Shown here: positions 36,846 to 45,690 of the stretch, piece by piece
Layout: the number at the start of each line of letters is the position of its first letter
Position numbering within the stretch: position 1 is the first letter of the stretch
DNA from: Sphingobacterium humi
Lineage (GTDB): Bacteria; Bacteroidota; Bacteroidia; Sphingobacteriales; Sphingobacteriaceae
Direction: 5' to 3'
Length of the DNA stretch: 64,000 bases
NCBI RefSeq assembly: GCF_009768885.1
Contig: NZ_WSQA01000017.1
Location: 1-64,000 of the forward strand
The notes under the pieces: generated by a model
Database searches by the model: none
The model's input: the letters and a program-made list of their open reading frames with translations, nothing else
What the model was told of the DNA's origin: nothing
Translations under genes and position numbers: made by a program

Positions 36846-37928
36846 TTATAAACGGACAACTTCGCCGGTTTTCACCGACTTATCGCAGGCAAAGGCAATG
36901 CGCAAGCTGTTTACCGCATCTTCAATATGGTCGCTTAAGTCTACATCTTCTTGAATAGCCTTTAAAAAATAGGCTTGCTCACGGTTGCAGAGTTCTTGAT
37001 GATCGGGTTCATCGGTTAAGTCAAACCATTCATCTTCCTGTGCAAAGAGTTCTTCCTTCGTTAAACTGGCGTGGTGGCGTAAAATGGATTCGGTTTTGGT
37101 ATGCGCTTCAATAGACCCCGATTTTCCGGTGCCTCCGGCTTCTTTGGCCACGATAGAAACGGATCCTTTCGGGCCTACCACATCTTTTACAAAGAAGGCC
37201 GTTTCACTAACCATAGGGCCCCAACCAGCCTCATACCAACCTACAGAGCCATCTTCAAAGCGAATCTGTAGGTTGCCATAATTATAATTGTCTTGGGGAA
37301 TCTCGTTGGTTAACCTGGCGCCAATGGCATAAACTTGTGTCGGTTTAGAGCGAGTCATCTGACACATCACATCGATATAATGTACGCCACAATCAACAAT
37401 CGGGCTTAAGCTCGACATCAGGTTGCGGTGCAAGGTCCACATCGCACCATCGCTTTGTTGGTTCAGGTTCATCCGCATCACTAAGGGCTTGCCTAAATCG
37501 CCAGCCATATTCACAAATTGAATCCAAGAAGGGTGATGCCTCAAAATATAGCCTACTACCAATTTTTTACCCGTTTGTTTTGCCACCTGTTGCACATGCT
37601 CGGCACCTTCCACCGAACTGGCGATTGGTTTTTCCACGAAAACATGGCAGCCACTTTCCATGGCTTTTACGGCATAGGCTTCATGGGTGTCTGGGTAGGT
37701 CGAGATACAAACCGCGTCGGGTTTGCTTGCTGCTAAGGCCGTCTCAAAATCATCATACAAAGGATAGCCGCCTCCCATTTTCTCATTCAATAGCTCTTTG
37801 CTTTTTCCTCTGGATACCAAGCCTACAATTTCAAATTCGTCCATAATATGGTAAGCCCAGGCATGGGAAGCTCCCATATTGCCACAACCTACCACCAAGA
37901 TGCGAACTTTTTTATTTTGATTTTCCAT
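36846..37928 (-). CDS. Gfo/Idh/MocA family oxidoreductase (regulon B, copy 2)
   Basis: A 360-aa oxidoreductase with Rossmann motif VVGCGNMGASHAWAY, the EKP motif (Glu99-Lys100-Pro101) and a CGVHYIDVMCQM segment with the conserved His and Asp of the substrate domain. It is only distantly similar to the other copy in the cluster, so the two probably act at different steps, for example oxidation and reduction of a 3-keto intermediate. No signal peptide. ATG at 37928 is used; the open frame begins at a TTG 6 nt upstream. DUF1080 genes follow upstream on the transcript. Confidence 0.88.
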   Translation of the reverse strand: MENQNKKVRILVVGCGNMGASHAWAYHIMDEFEIVGLVSRGKSKELLNEKMGGGYPLYDDFETALAASKPDAVCISTYPDTHEAYAVKAMESGCHVFVEKPIASSVEGAEHVQQVAKQTGKKLVVGYILRHHPSWIQFVNMAGDLGKPLVMRMNLNQQSDGAMWTLHRNLMSSLSPIVDCGVHYIDVMCQMTRSKPTQVYAIGARLTNEIPQDNYNYGNLQIRFEDGSVGWYEAGWGPMVSETAFFVKDVVGPKGSVSIVAKEAGGTGKSGSIEAHTKTESILRHHASLTKEELFAQEDEWFDLTDEPDHQELCNREQAYFLKAIQEDVDLSDHIEDAVNSLRIAFACDKSVKTGEVVRL

Positions 37929-37942
37929 AACCAAGGGTCGAT

Positions 37943-38548
37943 TTATTTGAGTTCTTTGATCTTAATATTTTTCCAACGTACTTTGATGCCACCGCCATCG
38001 TGAATCTGTAAAGCAATAAAGCCTTGGGCATCGCCTATTTTTTGATCGGATAGGTGAACCATCTGCTTGCCATTGATCCAAGTTGTAATTTCATTACCCT
38101 TGGCTACAATGCGCATTTTATTCCAATCGGTAGCTTTTAAGGCTTTTTGTTCCTCTGCCCCCGGTTGGATTAACCAACCACGACCGTATGACTCATAGAT
38201 ACCCCCGCTATTGGACCCGGGAGGCGCTACTTCAACTTGCCAGCCTTTAATCTTCAAGCCGTCGATATCCGAACGGATAAATACGCCACTGTTGCCATTG
38301 GCTTCGAGCTTAAATTGCAAGTTGAGTTCAAAATTTTTATAGCTGGTATTCGTAGATAAGTACCCATATTGTTTATCTGGTCCGCTTTCACAAATCAATT
38401 CCCCATTTTCTACATACCATTTTTCTGTACCATGAACTGTCCAACCGGTTAAATCTTTTCCATTGAACAAGGTTTTCGTTTGGGCAGAACTAGGGCTACT
38501 GAAGCTCAACAAACCCAAGATGAGAATGACTAAAAGGTAATTTTTCAT
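37943..38548 (-). CDS. DUF1080 (3-keto-glycoside hydrolase family) secreted protein, copy 1
   Basis: A 201-aa protein with a signal peptide (cut near PSSAQ) and one DUF1080 concanavalin-like beta-sandwich: LFNGKDLTGWTVHG, FELNLQFKLEANGNSGVFIRS, GWQVEVAPPGSNSGGIYES and a final VRWKNIKIKEL. DUF1080 members have been linked to hydrolysis of 3-keto-glycosides, a way of cutting glycosidic bonds after oxidation of C3. Its neighbours (two Gfo/Idh oxidoreductases and a haem protein) fit such a role. Probably periplasmic. Confidence 0.88.
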   Translation of the reverse strand: MKNYLLVILILGLLSFSSPSSAQTKTLFNGKDLTGWTVHGTEKWYVENGELICESGPDKQYGYLSTNTSYKNFELNLQFKLEANGNSGVFIRSDIDGLKIKGWQVEVAPPGSNSGGIYESYGRGWLIQPGAEEQKALKATDWNKMRIVAKGNEITTWINGKQMVHLSDQKIGDAQGFIALQIHDGGGIKVRWKNIKIKELK

Positions 38549-38554
38549 GCTGTT

Positions 38555-39382
38555 TTATTTTTTAGGTGCCTTTAAAGGGATCATATCTAAGCGGCGAACA
38601 AACATCTCGGCGCCTTCTGACTGTACTTGGATCTTCCCTTTGGAAGGGCGTACGTTGATGGCTTGGTTAACCAGCTTTCCATTGACATAAATATCAATGA
38701 TGTCGCCGTGAACCACACATTCCAGTTTATTCCATTCACCTACTGGTTTATCAGCGTCCTTAGCGCCACGAAAACCTAACTCATCCTTCCAATTTGGATC
38801 ACGTCCTGACCAATTGATCCGCCCCTTGTTGATGGTGACCAATTCGCCGCCTTTTTGATAGATAGGGGTCCCGCTTTGGCGTTCTTTAGCAACCGGGCTG
38901 GTAATGCTGAACTTGTCGGTGCCATCGCCTACAACGATAAAATCGCCAACACCACCTTCAATAATATTACACTCAATGGAACGCATCCAAATGCCCGAAT
39001 ATCCACCATCGTCACCCACGGAATGGAATAACAAGCCATTGTCGCGTGCTCTTTCTTTCCGGCTTCCAAAGGTCAATTCGCCCCATTTGAATTCCATGAT
39101 TAATTTGTAGTTCTCGTATTCTTCATTGGTCGTAATACAACCCCATTCTTCACCTGAGATGCGTAAAATACCATCCTTGACTGTAAATACACCCTTAGGA
39201 TCCTGATGACGGCCACGATCTTGAATAAAGATGTACCAGCCGTCCAAGTTCTTTTTGTTGAATAACTGAATAGTTTTAGGTTTTTTCGGGGGAGTATTGC
39301 TGGTTGATGGCTCCAGGGTTATACCGCTGGAAAAAGACATCAAGATCCATGCAACTCCGAGCATGCCGATCATTCTTTTCAT
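38555..39382 (-). CDS. DUF1080 family secreted protein, copy 2
   Basis: A 275-aa protein and first gene after promoter A. The N-terminus has a signal peptide (MIGMLGVAWILMSFSSG). The DUF1080 fold is visible as IQLFNKKNLDGWYIF, EYENYKLIMEFKWG, DNGLLFHSVGDDGGYSGIW, VGEWNKLECVVHGDIIDIYVNGK and a final VRRLDMIPL. It is about 70 residues longer than the neighbouring DUF1080 protein, with an insert between residues 150 and 200, so the two probably handle different parts or isomers of the substrate. Confidence 0.85.
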   Translation of the reverse strand: MKRMIGMLGVAWILMSFSSGITLEPSTSNTPPKKPKTIQLFNKKNLDGWYIFIQDRGRHQDPKGVFTVKDGILRISGEEWGCITTNEEYENYKLIMEFKWGELTFGSRKERARDNGLLFHSVGDDGGYSGIWMRSIECNIIEGGVGDFIVVGDGTDKFSITSPVAKERQSGTPIYQKGGELVTINKGRINWSGRDPNWKDELGFRGAKDADKPVGEWNKLECVVHGDIIDIYVNGKLVNQAINVRPSKGKIQVQSEGAEMFVRRLDMIPLKAPKK

Positions 39383-39499
39383 ATGTAACCTCCTCTTGTT
39401 TTTTTAATGGTTGAATTCGGTTTATTGAAATGCGTAGGTTTATCTATTCAATATAGGCATTCCTACAGATTTATAGCGTATTTGATTAGGTTTCTATTA

Positions 39500-39530
39500 C
39501 AAAGATATAAATACAGGTTGTATATACAAG
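39500..39530 (-). promoter_or_regulatory. Promoter A with GntR-type operator
   Basis: On the minus strand CTTG (plus 39527-39530), a 19-nt spacer and TATCTTTG (plus 39500-39507) form a good Bacteroidetes promoter in front of the DUF1080 gene. The palindrome TTGTATATACAA (39518-39529) covers the -33 box. The same palindrome occurs at 45636, 52470 and 52669, so repressor binding would block polymerase access. Confidence 0.75.
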
Positions 39531-39545
39531 TTAAATTACAAAAAA

Positions 39546-42485
39546 TTACTTTGCATCTCCCTTTTTCAAGTATTCAATCAGGTTTGCCATGTCGTCCTTA
39601 GACATGGTTTTCTCCAGTCCGTCAGGCATTAATGAAAGTCCGGAGTTGCTTAATGATTCAATATTGCTTCGCAATATCGCTACATCAGCACCTGTCGCTG
39701 TACGAATGGTTAGGCTGTTTTCATTTTCTGATAGCACCCAGCCGGATACAGCACTGCCGTCTTTTGCTTTCACCAATACCGATTGATAGGAGGGATAGAC
39801 TTCGTAGTTAGGCACCAAAATATGCAGTAAGAGTGCGTCTGCCGGTTGGTTTTTAACCCCACTAAGATCAGGCCCTACATTACCGCCTTTGCCGGCATAG
39901 GTATGACAAACGGCACACTGGGCTTGGAATATCGCGGCTCCTGCTTTGGCATTGGCTGCTTTCCCCAAAATGGCTTTATAATCTTGGTAAACCGTCATGC
40001 GGTCTCCGCCCTCTAGTTCCTTAAACAGCTCATTCGCTTTCGCACTAACGCTTGCTTCCTTGCTTTTCATTAGCCGAACACGGTCTACAGAAGAGATTTC
40101 TGCCGCCGCAATGCGTCCGGACTCAATGGCTTGAAATAAAACAGGAATGAAGACATTGTTGGTAACCAAGGCGGCAACAACGGCTGGTTTCACCTTAGGG
40201 GAGAGTGATTTCCACTTCTCCTTTTCTGTTAGCATTTCTCCACCCTTAGGATCTTGAAGACGGCTAATGGCATTAATGGCTTGCATTTGAACATTTGGTG
40301 GATAACGGGCGTCTAATAATTGCCGAAGGGTAGCTTCTGCCTGCGGATAGGTACTATAGCCTAATAAGGCGATAGCGTTTAATTGGGTAGCCGCGCTATC
40401 TTTCAAGGCAATTTCCTTTAAGCGTTCCAGCATCTGATCTAGCTGCGGACTCGCATCGCTACCATTAACCGCATAAAGCAAGCCTTTTTTCACGGTTGCT
40501 AATTCTTTTCTACGTCCGCTCATGCCTTCGGTTAAGCCAAGCATGGCCGAGATTTTCCAGGAATCTATGGCTTCAGGGCTTATTAAATCGGTAAAAAAGC
40601 TACGAGACTCTGCTAAGCTGCCGGATTGACCAATTAATCGGCCTATGTCTTGCATCACCGCCGCGTAAGCTTTTGGTTCGGCAGGACTACTGGCCTTAAA
40701 GGCCTGCATAAAGGCTTGCGTTTTGCCCGATAGTCCACTTAATACCGCCGCTCGGCTCCATTTATCGGCACCATCTTTTGCTGCAATTTTAGCTAAGGCC
40801 TGAATGGCATCATCGCTGTTACGATTTCCTAAGGAAATAGCAGCGTAATACCTTACACGGGCAGAAGGATCATCTGCCAACTTTAATAGGGCTGCATTTG
40901 CAGTCGCAAAGGCCGGATTATCGCTTGTTAAGAGTTGGGCTCCTTGTTCGCGGACTGCCGCCGAAGGATCTGCCAATACCTGCTGGATGTGGGTTGCTTC
41001 TAAAGCATTCAGATCTTGCAATAACCATAGCGCTCTCACTCTCCCTGCTTCTTGTTCGCTTTTTACTGCTGCCTGCGCTAATAAAGAAATTGCGTCTTTT
41101 GGTTTTTGCTCTAGTAAAAGGCGGAAAGCGGTTGCACGTTTCCATTCATCAGGAGAGGAAAGGGCATCGACCAAGTCAGCAGTCGTTGCACCCTTCTCTA
41201 CTTTACCAAATTTATCATCCTTATTCGTGTCAAAGTCTTCCTGGACGATGCGGTAGATCCGACCGTCGGTTTTACCACTTTCAAAGTCTAGCTTATCGCG
41301 CATCTCTTCGGGAACATAGGCCGGATGGTCGATTACTTTTCGATGCATATCGGCAATGTATAATCCTCCTTCTGGGCCATGCTGCGCATATACCGGGCGA
41401 AACCACTCATCCGTAGATGCGAGGAACTCCTTGCCCTCGGTTGCAATGGCCGAGCTAAAGCTAGGTCCGTTTTCTTTCACAATTTGTCGTTGAACCAGGT
41501 TCTGCGCTGATTCGCAGATAAAAATATTCCCTTGGTAGGCTGAACCCAAGGCTGTTCCATTGTATACCACTAAACCACTGGCTGCCGTAAAGGTGCCGGC
41601 ATGCGATTTACCCATCAAACTCGGGATGTAATCGGCCGTTGTAACGGCTTTGCTAATGGGGTAAACCACAGCTTCGGCTTCTACAGGCGATACATTTTGT
41701 ACCGATTCGTTGAACACTAAGTGCGGGTTGCGGGCGAGGTTCCAGGGCTCCATTAAGATTTGCATCACCGGATGCCTGTTGGAGGAACCAAAACGATGGC
41801 CAAAAGGATCCATGCTGAGTCCAAATTGACTTTTACCCCCGGTTACTTGGAATTCGAAAGTCTCTGGATTAAACCGGCCATCAGCAGCCGTGTAAGTCAC
41901 AGCAGGGCGCTCCGGATGCTCTGGAGATGTCACTGATCCCCCGTTCAATCCGCCGGTAATATAGATCCAACCGTCTAAGCCTAAGATAGGGTGGCTCATC
42001 CGAATTTGTGCGGTCTTCGTATCGTTAAAGCCAGTCAGCACTGTTTTTTTGATGTCTGCAACCCCATCCCCATCGGTATCCTTGAAGTAATAAATATGGG
42101 GCGCGCAGGTAATGAATACTCCGCCTTTCCAAGGTAATATCCCGTTTGGATAGGTTAGTTCCGTTGCAAATTCATGCCGCTTGTCATAGTTGCCATCTCC
42201 ATCGGTATCGGTTAAGAAGGCAATTCTGCCTAGGGTTGAAGGAGGCGCCCCTTCTTCAACCGGATCTGGGTATCCGCGATCCTCCACCACATACATATTT
42301 CTGTTTTCATCGAAGGCAAAAGCGACCGGATCAATCACCAAGGGCTCTGCTGCAATCAGGTCAATGCGCAGGCCTTCTTCCAATTGAAAGCTATCAAAAG
42401 CTTCTTGAATACGTTTGTTTTCATGGCCAGATTTGCAACTTAAAATGGCTGTAGCTAAACCGACGGCAAGTAGTTTGTTTTTCAT
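39546..42485 (-). CDS. PVC-type haem-binding CxxCH protein (putative dehydrogenase)
   Basis: A 979-aa lipoprotein (AILSC at Cys16). From N to C: a beta-propeller dehydrogenase domain with calcium-like repeats (TDTDGDGNYDKRHEF, KDTDGDGVADI), a middle of helical HEAT-type repeats (residues about 430-820), and a C-terminal c-type cytochrome domain with haem motif CAVCH (Cys857, Cys860, His861). The architecture is that of the putative membrane-bound dehydrogenases common in Planctomycetes and also found in Bacteroidetes. It probably oxidises a sugar in the periplasm and hands electrons to the respiratory chain. Substrate unproven. The gene ends 163 bp before the DUF1080 gene and its own promoter A. 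Confidence 0.87.
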   Translation of the reverse strand: MKNKLLAVGLATAILSCKSGHENKRIQEAFDSFQLEEGLRIDLIAAEPLVIDPVAFAFDENRNMYVVEDRGYPDPVEEGAPPSTLGRIAFLTDTDGDGNYDKRHEFATELTYPNGILPWKGGVFITCAPHIYYFKDTDGDGVADIKKTVLTGFNDTKTAQIRMSHPILGLDGWIYITGGLNGGSVTSPEHPERPAVTYTAADGRFNPETFEFQVTGGKSQFGLSMDPFGHRFGSSNRHPVMQILMEPWNLARNPHLVFNESVQNVSPVEAEAVVYPISKAVTTADYIPSLMGKSHAGTFTAASGLVVYNGTALGSAYQGNIFICESAQNLVQRQIVKENGPSFSSAIATEGKEFLASTDEWFRPVYAQHGPEGGLYIADMHRKVIDHPAYVPEEMRDKLDFESGKTDGRIYRIVQEDFDTNKDDKFGKVEKGATTADLVDALSSPDEWKRATAFRLLLEQKPKDAISLLAQAAVKSEQEAGRVRALWLLQDLNALEATHIQQVLADPSAAVREQGAQLLTSDNPAFATANAALLKLADDPSARVRYYAAISLGNRNSDDAIQALAKIAAKDGADKWSRAAVLSGLSGKTQAFMQAFKASSPAEPKAYAAVMQDIGRLIGQSGSLAESRSFFTDLISPEAIDSWKISAMLGLTEGMSGRRKELATVKKGLLYAVNGSDASPQLDQMLERLKEIALKDSAATQLNAIALLGYSTYPQAEATLRQLLDARYPPNVQMQAINAISRLQDPKGGEMLTEKEKWKSLSPKVKPAVVAALVTNNVFIPVLFQAIESGRIAAAEISSVDRVRLMKSKEASVSAKANELFKELEGGDRMTVYQDYKAILGKAANAKAGAAIFQAQCAVCHTYAGKGGNVGPDLSGVKNQPADALLLHILVPNYEVYPSYQSVLVKAKDGSAVSGWVLSENENSLTIRTATGADVAILRSNIESLSNSGLSLMPDGLEKTMSKDDMANLIEYLKKGDAK

Positions 42486-42523
42486 TGTTGTTTATCATGG
42501 ATGTGTTGCAACTACCGGAATAA

Positions 42524-43990
42524 CTAGTTCTTGGCAGTTGCGTTGTTCTGTTGTGCTTTGTGTTTGGCTAATAAATCAAATAATGATTTCAAGATTTTGT
42601 CCGAAGCATTTTCTTCTAAATAGCTGGAGCGTGCGCGCCAGGTTTCATATCCTCCTAAGCGATGCTGAGCAGGGGTGGGTAAATAGCCGTTATAGCCGTT
42701 GGCAAGCTCAATATTAAAGGTGGGCTTAAAAGGACTCTTTGCCTTTAACTCTAAGCCGATTTCTACAAATACTTCTGCCGGGATGGCCGTAATGGCCAAG
42801 TCGCCAATACGGAATACCTGCAATAATATATTTACGTTGTCGGGATAGTCTTTCATTAACAAGGTTTCCCGGGCATAGATTTCTTCTAAAGATTTCATCG
42901 TAGGGCCTTCCGCTTTAGCGACAATCTGTTCTGCGCGTTTGATCTCGGCTGCATTAGGTTTCCGTACGCCCAAGGTCAGCTCCGTTTGCTTAGCCGCTAA
43001 GGAGACCCAGTTTTGGGTGGGCGCATCTTTAATGGCGGCATAAGAGGCATTGGCTACTTTTTTAGCCACCGTATTCATTTTTTCATAAGGGCCGAAAGAC
43101 TCCATTTTATCGCTAGGCCAATTGATGTTGTTAATATCACCGCTGGTGCCATTGCTCATGACCCCAACAAAGTAAGGGCTTCCGGGTTCTTTTTTGGCTT
43201 GTAGCAATTCGCCAATATGATCGGCAAAGCGGCCGTAATAATCCGCGGAGATTTCGCCAGGGCCAGTGCCTCCAACATAATGGAGCGAGTAATTCGCTAA
43301 TAAGGCAATAGGTTTTCCATCCAGGGTCTGGACCATCATGGTTGGAACTTCCGTGTCGGTAGGGCCCGCAGGTTTTACTTTATTCGGATTTCCAAGGCCT
43401 GGGTTCATCTTCACTTTATCCTGTCCGCCAAATGGGTTTGGCATTGGAGTGCCCGGTTTCAGGTACCAACGACGGTTGAAAACTTCCGAGTCTTCCTTGC
43501 CAACTCCCCAAGCTATCTTGGCTGGAACTCGATTTTCATAGGCTCGAATTAAAGCATCGGCAGCACGTTCGACCAGAAACTCTTGATATTCCGGTGTTGG
43601 GTCACTTTGGAATACGCCACAGGCGGTCCCCGCCGAATGGGTATGGGTGGCCGACATCATCATGTTCTCCACCGGGATGCCGGTGAATTCGGAAGCTCTT
43701 TTCTTGGCTTTATCCAAGGTCTCCCGATAGACCATGCACAGGTCTAATACCACAAAGCCCAGTTGTGTATGGCCATCGTCTAATACAATGGCACGCGCAT
43801 GAATATCATCGTGGACATTGCGGACGGTGACATCTTGCATATTGCCATTGATGGAATAGCCAATTTTTGGGGTGATGGTGCTGGTGGCAGCCCCAGCTTT
43901 GAAGCTGGCTGAACCCTGCCCAGACTGGCCATTCGCATGGCTGCTGATTAAAAGGAAAGCGATAAGAAATGTGCAGATTATTCTTTTCAT
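42524..43990 (-). CDS. Secreted neutral/alkaline ceramidase-like amidohydrolase (regulon B, copy 1)
   Basis: A 488-aa enzyme with a signal peptide (cut near SHANGQ). Zinc-site motifs typical of the neutral ceramidase catalytic domain are present: THTHS (His116, His118), NYSLHYVGG (His237), NGTSGDINN (281-289), FNRRW and a C-terminal GGYETWRA. The ceramidase-specific C-terminal domain is missing. All expected His are present, unlike the two copies at 12-15 kb. It probably cleaves an N-acyl bond of the substrate outside the cytoplasm. ATG at 43990 is the start; the frame opens at a TTG 6 nt upstream. The next paralogue ends 25 bp away. Confidence 0.85.
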   Translation of the reverse strand: MKRIICTFLIAFLLISSHANGQSGQGSASFKAGAATSTITPKIGYSINGNMQDVTVRNVHDDIHARAIVLDDGHTQLGFVVLDLCMVYRETLDKAKKRASEFTGIPVENMMMSATHTHSAGTACGVFQSDPTPEYQEFLVERAADALIRAYENRVPAKIAWGVGKEDSEVFNRRWYLKPGTPMPNPFGGQDKVKMNPGLGNPNKVKPAGPTDTEVPTMMVQTLDGKPIALLANYSLHYVGGTGPGEISADYYGRFADHIGELLQAKKEPGSPYFVGVMSNGTSGDINNINWPSDKMESFGPYEKMNTVAKKVANASYAAIKDAPTQNWVSLAAKQTELTLGVRKPNAAEIKRAEQIVAKAEGPTMKSLEEIYARETLLMKDYPDNVNILLQVFRIGDLAITAIPAEVFVEIGLELKAKSPFKPTFNIELANGYNGYLPTPAQHRLGGYETWRARSSYLEENASDKILKSLFDLLAKHKAQQNNATAKN

Positions 43991-44015
43991 GTCCAATAGG
44001 ATTAGGTGTTTATGG

Positions 44016-45500
44016 TTATTTCGCTTGCTGGCTCATTGCTTTAAACTGTTTTTCCAGGAGAGCGACGATTTTTCGTGAGGCTTCTTTTTCTACGCGATTG
44101 GTGCCAAGCCATGTTTCATAGCCGCCGAGGGCATGTTGCTCGGGAGGCGGAAGATAGCCGAAGGAGCCATTGGCAAAGCTGATGGTAAAGGTTTTCGATG
44201 CTGCAGGATTTTGCTTTAAATGAAGCCCTGTTTCCGCAAAGGTCTCAAAGGGAATGGCGCCAATTTGAAGGTCGCCAATCCGGAAAGCCTGTATCGGAAC
44301 GGCAATCTCATTTGGCCACTCGTTGGCCAGTTGGGTTACTCGTTCAGCATAGGTTTTTTCTAAGGAATGGTTGAGGGGCTTACTGCCCTCAGGCAAGGCT
44401 AATACCCGCTTGGCCCATGCGCTTAATTGCTGGTCGGGTTTGCGGATTTGCAAGGTAAGATCTGCCTGTTGGGCCTGCAATTTCACCCAAGGCTGATAAC
44501 GGATCTGCTGTTGTGCTTTAAATACCTTATCGGCTATATCATTTGCTACAAGCTCCATTTTCTCGTAGGGCTTGAATTTGCTGCCCGTGGCTTTGACATC
44601 AATATTATTGATATCGCCGGAGGTGCCATTGCTCATTATGCCGACAAAGGGAACTGTTTGCCCCTTTTGTTGTAGGATGCTTTTCATCTTATTGGCAAAT
44701 ACAGCAAAATAGTCTGCAGAGATGTCGTGCATCGGAACACCACCGATATAATGCAGGGAATAATTAGCCAGTAAGGCTATGGGTTCTCCATTTGTAGACT
44801 GTATGGAAATAAAGGATAATTCCGGGTCGGTAGGACCTGCGGGTTTATCTAAATCTGGATTGCCAACGCCAGGATTCATCTTAACCTGTTCCATCACGCC
44901 GAATGGATTAATCGCTGGCTTTTTAAGATACCACCTCCGGTTGAAAACATGCTCTGGAATATGGACGGAAGACCAACCAATTTCGGCTGGCTGTAAATTA
45001 TGAATGGCCATCTCTACAGCATCGGCGATGCGGTGGGCCAGGAATTGTTGATATTCATCTAAAGGACGATCCTTGTTCCAGCCTCTGCGCCGCAGTCCTT
45101 CCCCTTCAGCACTTGTGGCAGAGTGGGTATGGGTGCCGGCAATGAGAATGTTTTGCACTGGAATTTGCGTGCGTGCTTGAATCTGTTGCTTGGCAGCATC
45201 GCAGACATGACGTGCTATTCCGATATTATCGCAGATAACGAAGGCCAGTTTATTGCTGCCGTCATCTAACACAAGAGATCTTGCATGCAGCTCGTCATGT
45301 ACGTATTTGGCTGCTGGAGGTTCACCGAAGTTCCCAACGATACCACCTCCTAAAAAAGGTGTAATATTGCTTAAGGCGGCACCTGCCTTAAATGTTTTGC
45401 TGCTATTGCTTTGTTGCGCCACAGGAAGTAGTGGCCATAGGATAAAAAAGGACAAAGTATATAAGATTACCCAATTGATGTGCTTATTTAGCTTTTCCAT
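44016..45500 (-). CDS. Secreted neutral/alkaline ceramidase-like amidohydrolase (regulon B, copy 2)
   Basis: A 494-aa close paralogue of the preceding gene: THTHS (His124, His126), NYSLHYIGG (His250), ISADYF, SNGTSGDINN, FNRRWYLK and GGYETWLG. The signal anchor is VILYTLSFFILWPLLPVAQ. It is transcribed first from promoter B, which carries the GntR-type operator, and is followed by copy 1 and the haem protein. The two copies share most motifs and probably arose by tandem duplication. Substrate unknown. Confidence 0.85.
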   Translation of the reverse strand: MEKLNKHINWVILYTLSFFILWPLLPVAQQSNSSKTFKAGAALSNITPFLGGGIVGNFGEPPAAKYVHDELHARSLVLDDGSNKLAFVICDNIGIARHVCDAAKQQIQARTQIPVQNILIAGTHTHSATSAEGEGLRRRGWNKDRPLDEYQQFLAHRIADAVEMAIHNLQPAEIGWSSVHIPEHVFNRRWYLKKPAINPFGVMEQVKMNPGVGNPDLDKPAGPTDPELSFISIQSTNGEPIALLANYSLHYIGGVPMHDISADYFAVFANKMKSILQQKGQTVPFVGIMSNGTSGDINNIDVKATGSKFKPYEKMELVANDIADKVFKAQQQIRYQPWVKLQAQQADLTLQIRKPDQQLSAWAKRVLALPEGSKPLNHSLEKTYAERVTQLANEWPNEIAVPIQAFRIGDLQIGAIPFETFAETGLHLKQNPAASKTFTISFANGSFGYLPPPEQHALGGYETWLGTNRVEKEASRKIVALLEKQFKAMSQQAK

Positions 45501-45606
45501 AATTTTAGTTTTTTACGCTAAGCCTAGCTGTTGTAACAGACAGTGATGCTGAGCGGTATTTTGGTAATTATCTAATTATTGCAGGCAAGGAGACGATCAT
45601 CAATTT

Positions 45607-45659
45607 AGGCTTTGTCTCGTGCAATAAATATACAACTTGTATACACAAGAACAAAGCCT
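45607..45659 (-). promoter_or_regulatory. Promoter B with GntR-type operator inside a larger inverted repeat
   Basis: On the minus strand TTTG (plus 45652-45655), a 19-nt spacer and TATATTTA (plus 45625-45632) form a promoter upstream of the ceramidase-like gene 44016-45500. The operator CTTGTATACACAAG (45636-45649, one base off the palindrome) fills the spacer. AGGCTTTGT (45607-45615) and ACAAAGCCT (45651-45659) are a perfect 9-bp inverted repeat enclosing both. Confidence 0.7.
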
Positions 45660-45690
45660 AAGGTCTAATAATTTTCTCCCATCCTATTGG

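Noticed and set aside
40898..41416. A 172-codon plus-strand frame opposite the haem protein gene
   Set aside because: It lies wholly inside a convincing gene on the other strand, with Leu/Arg-rich composition and no domain.
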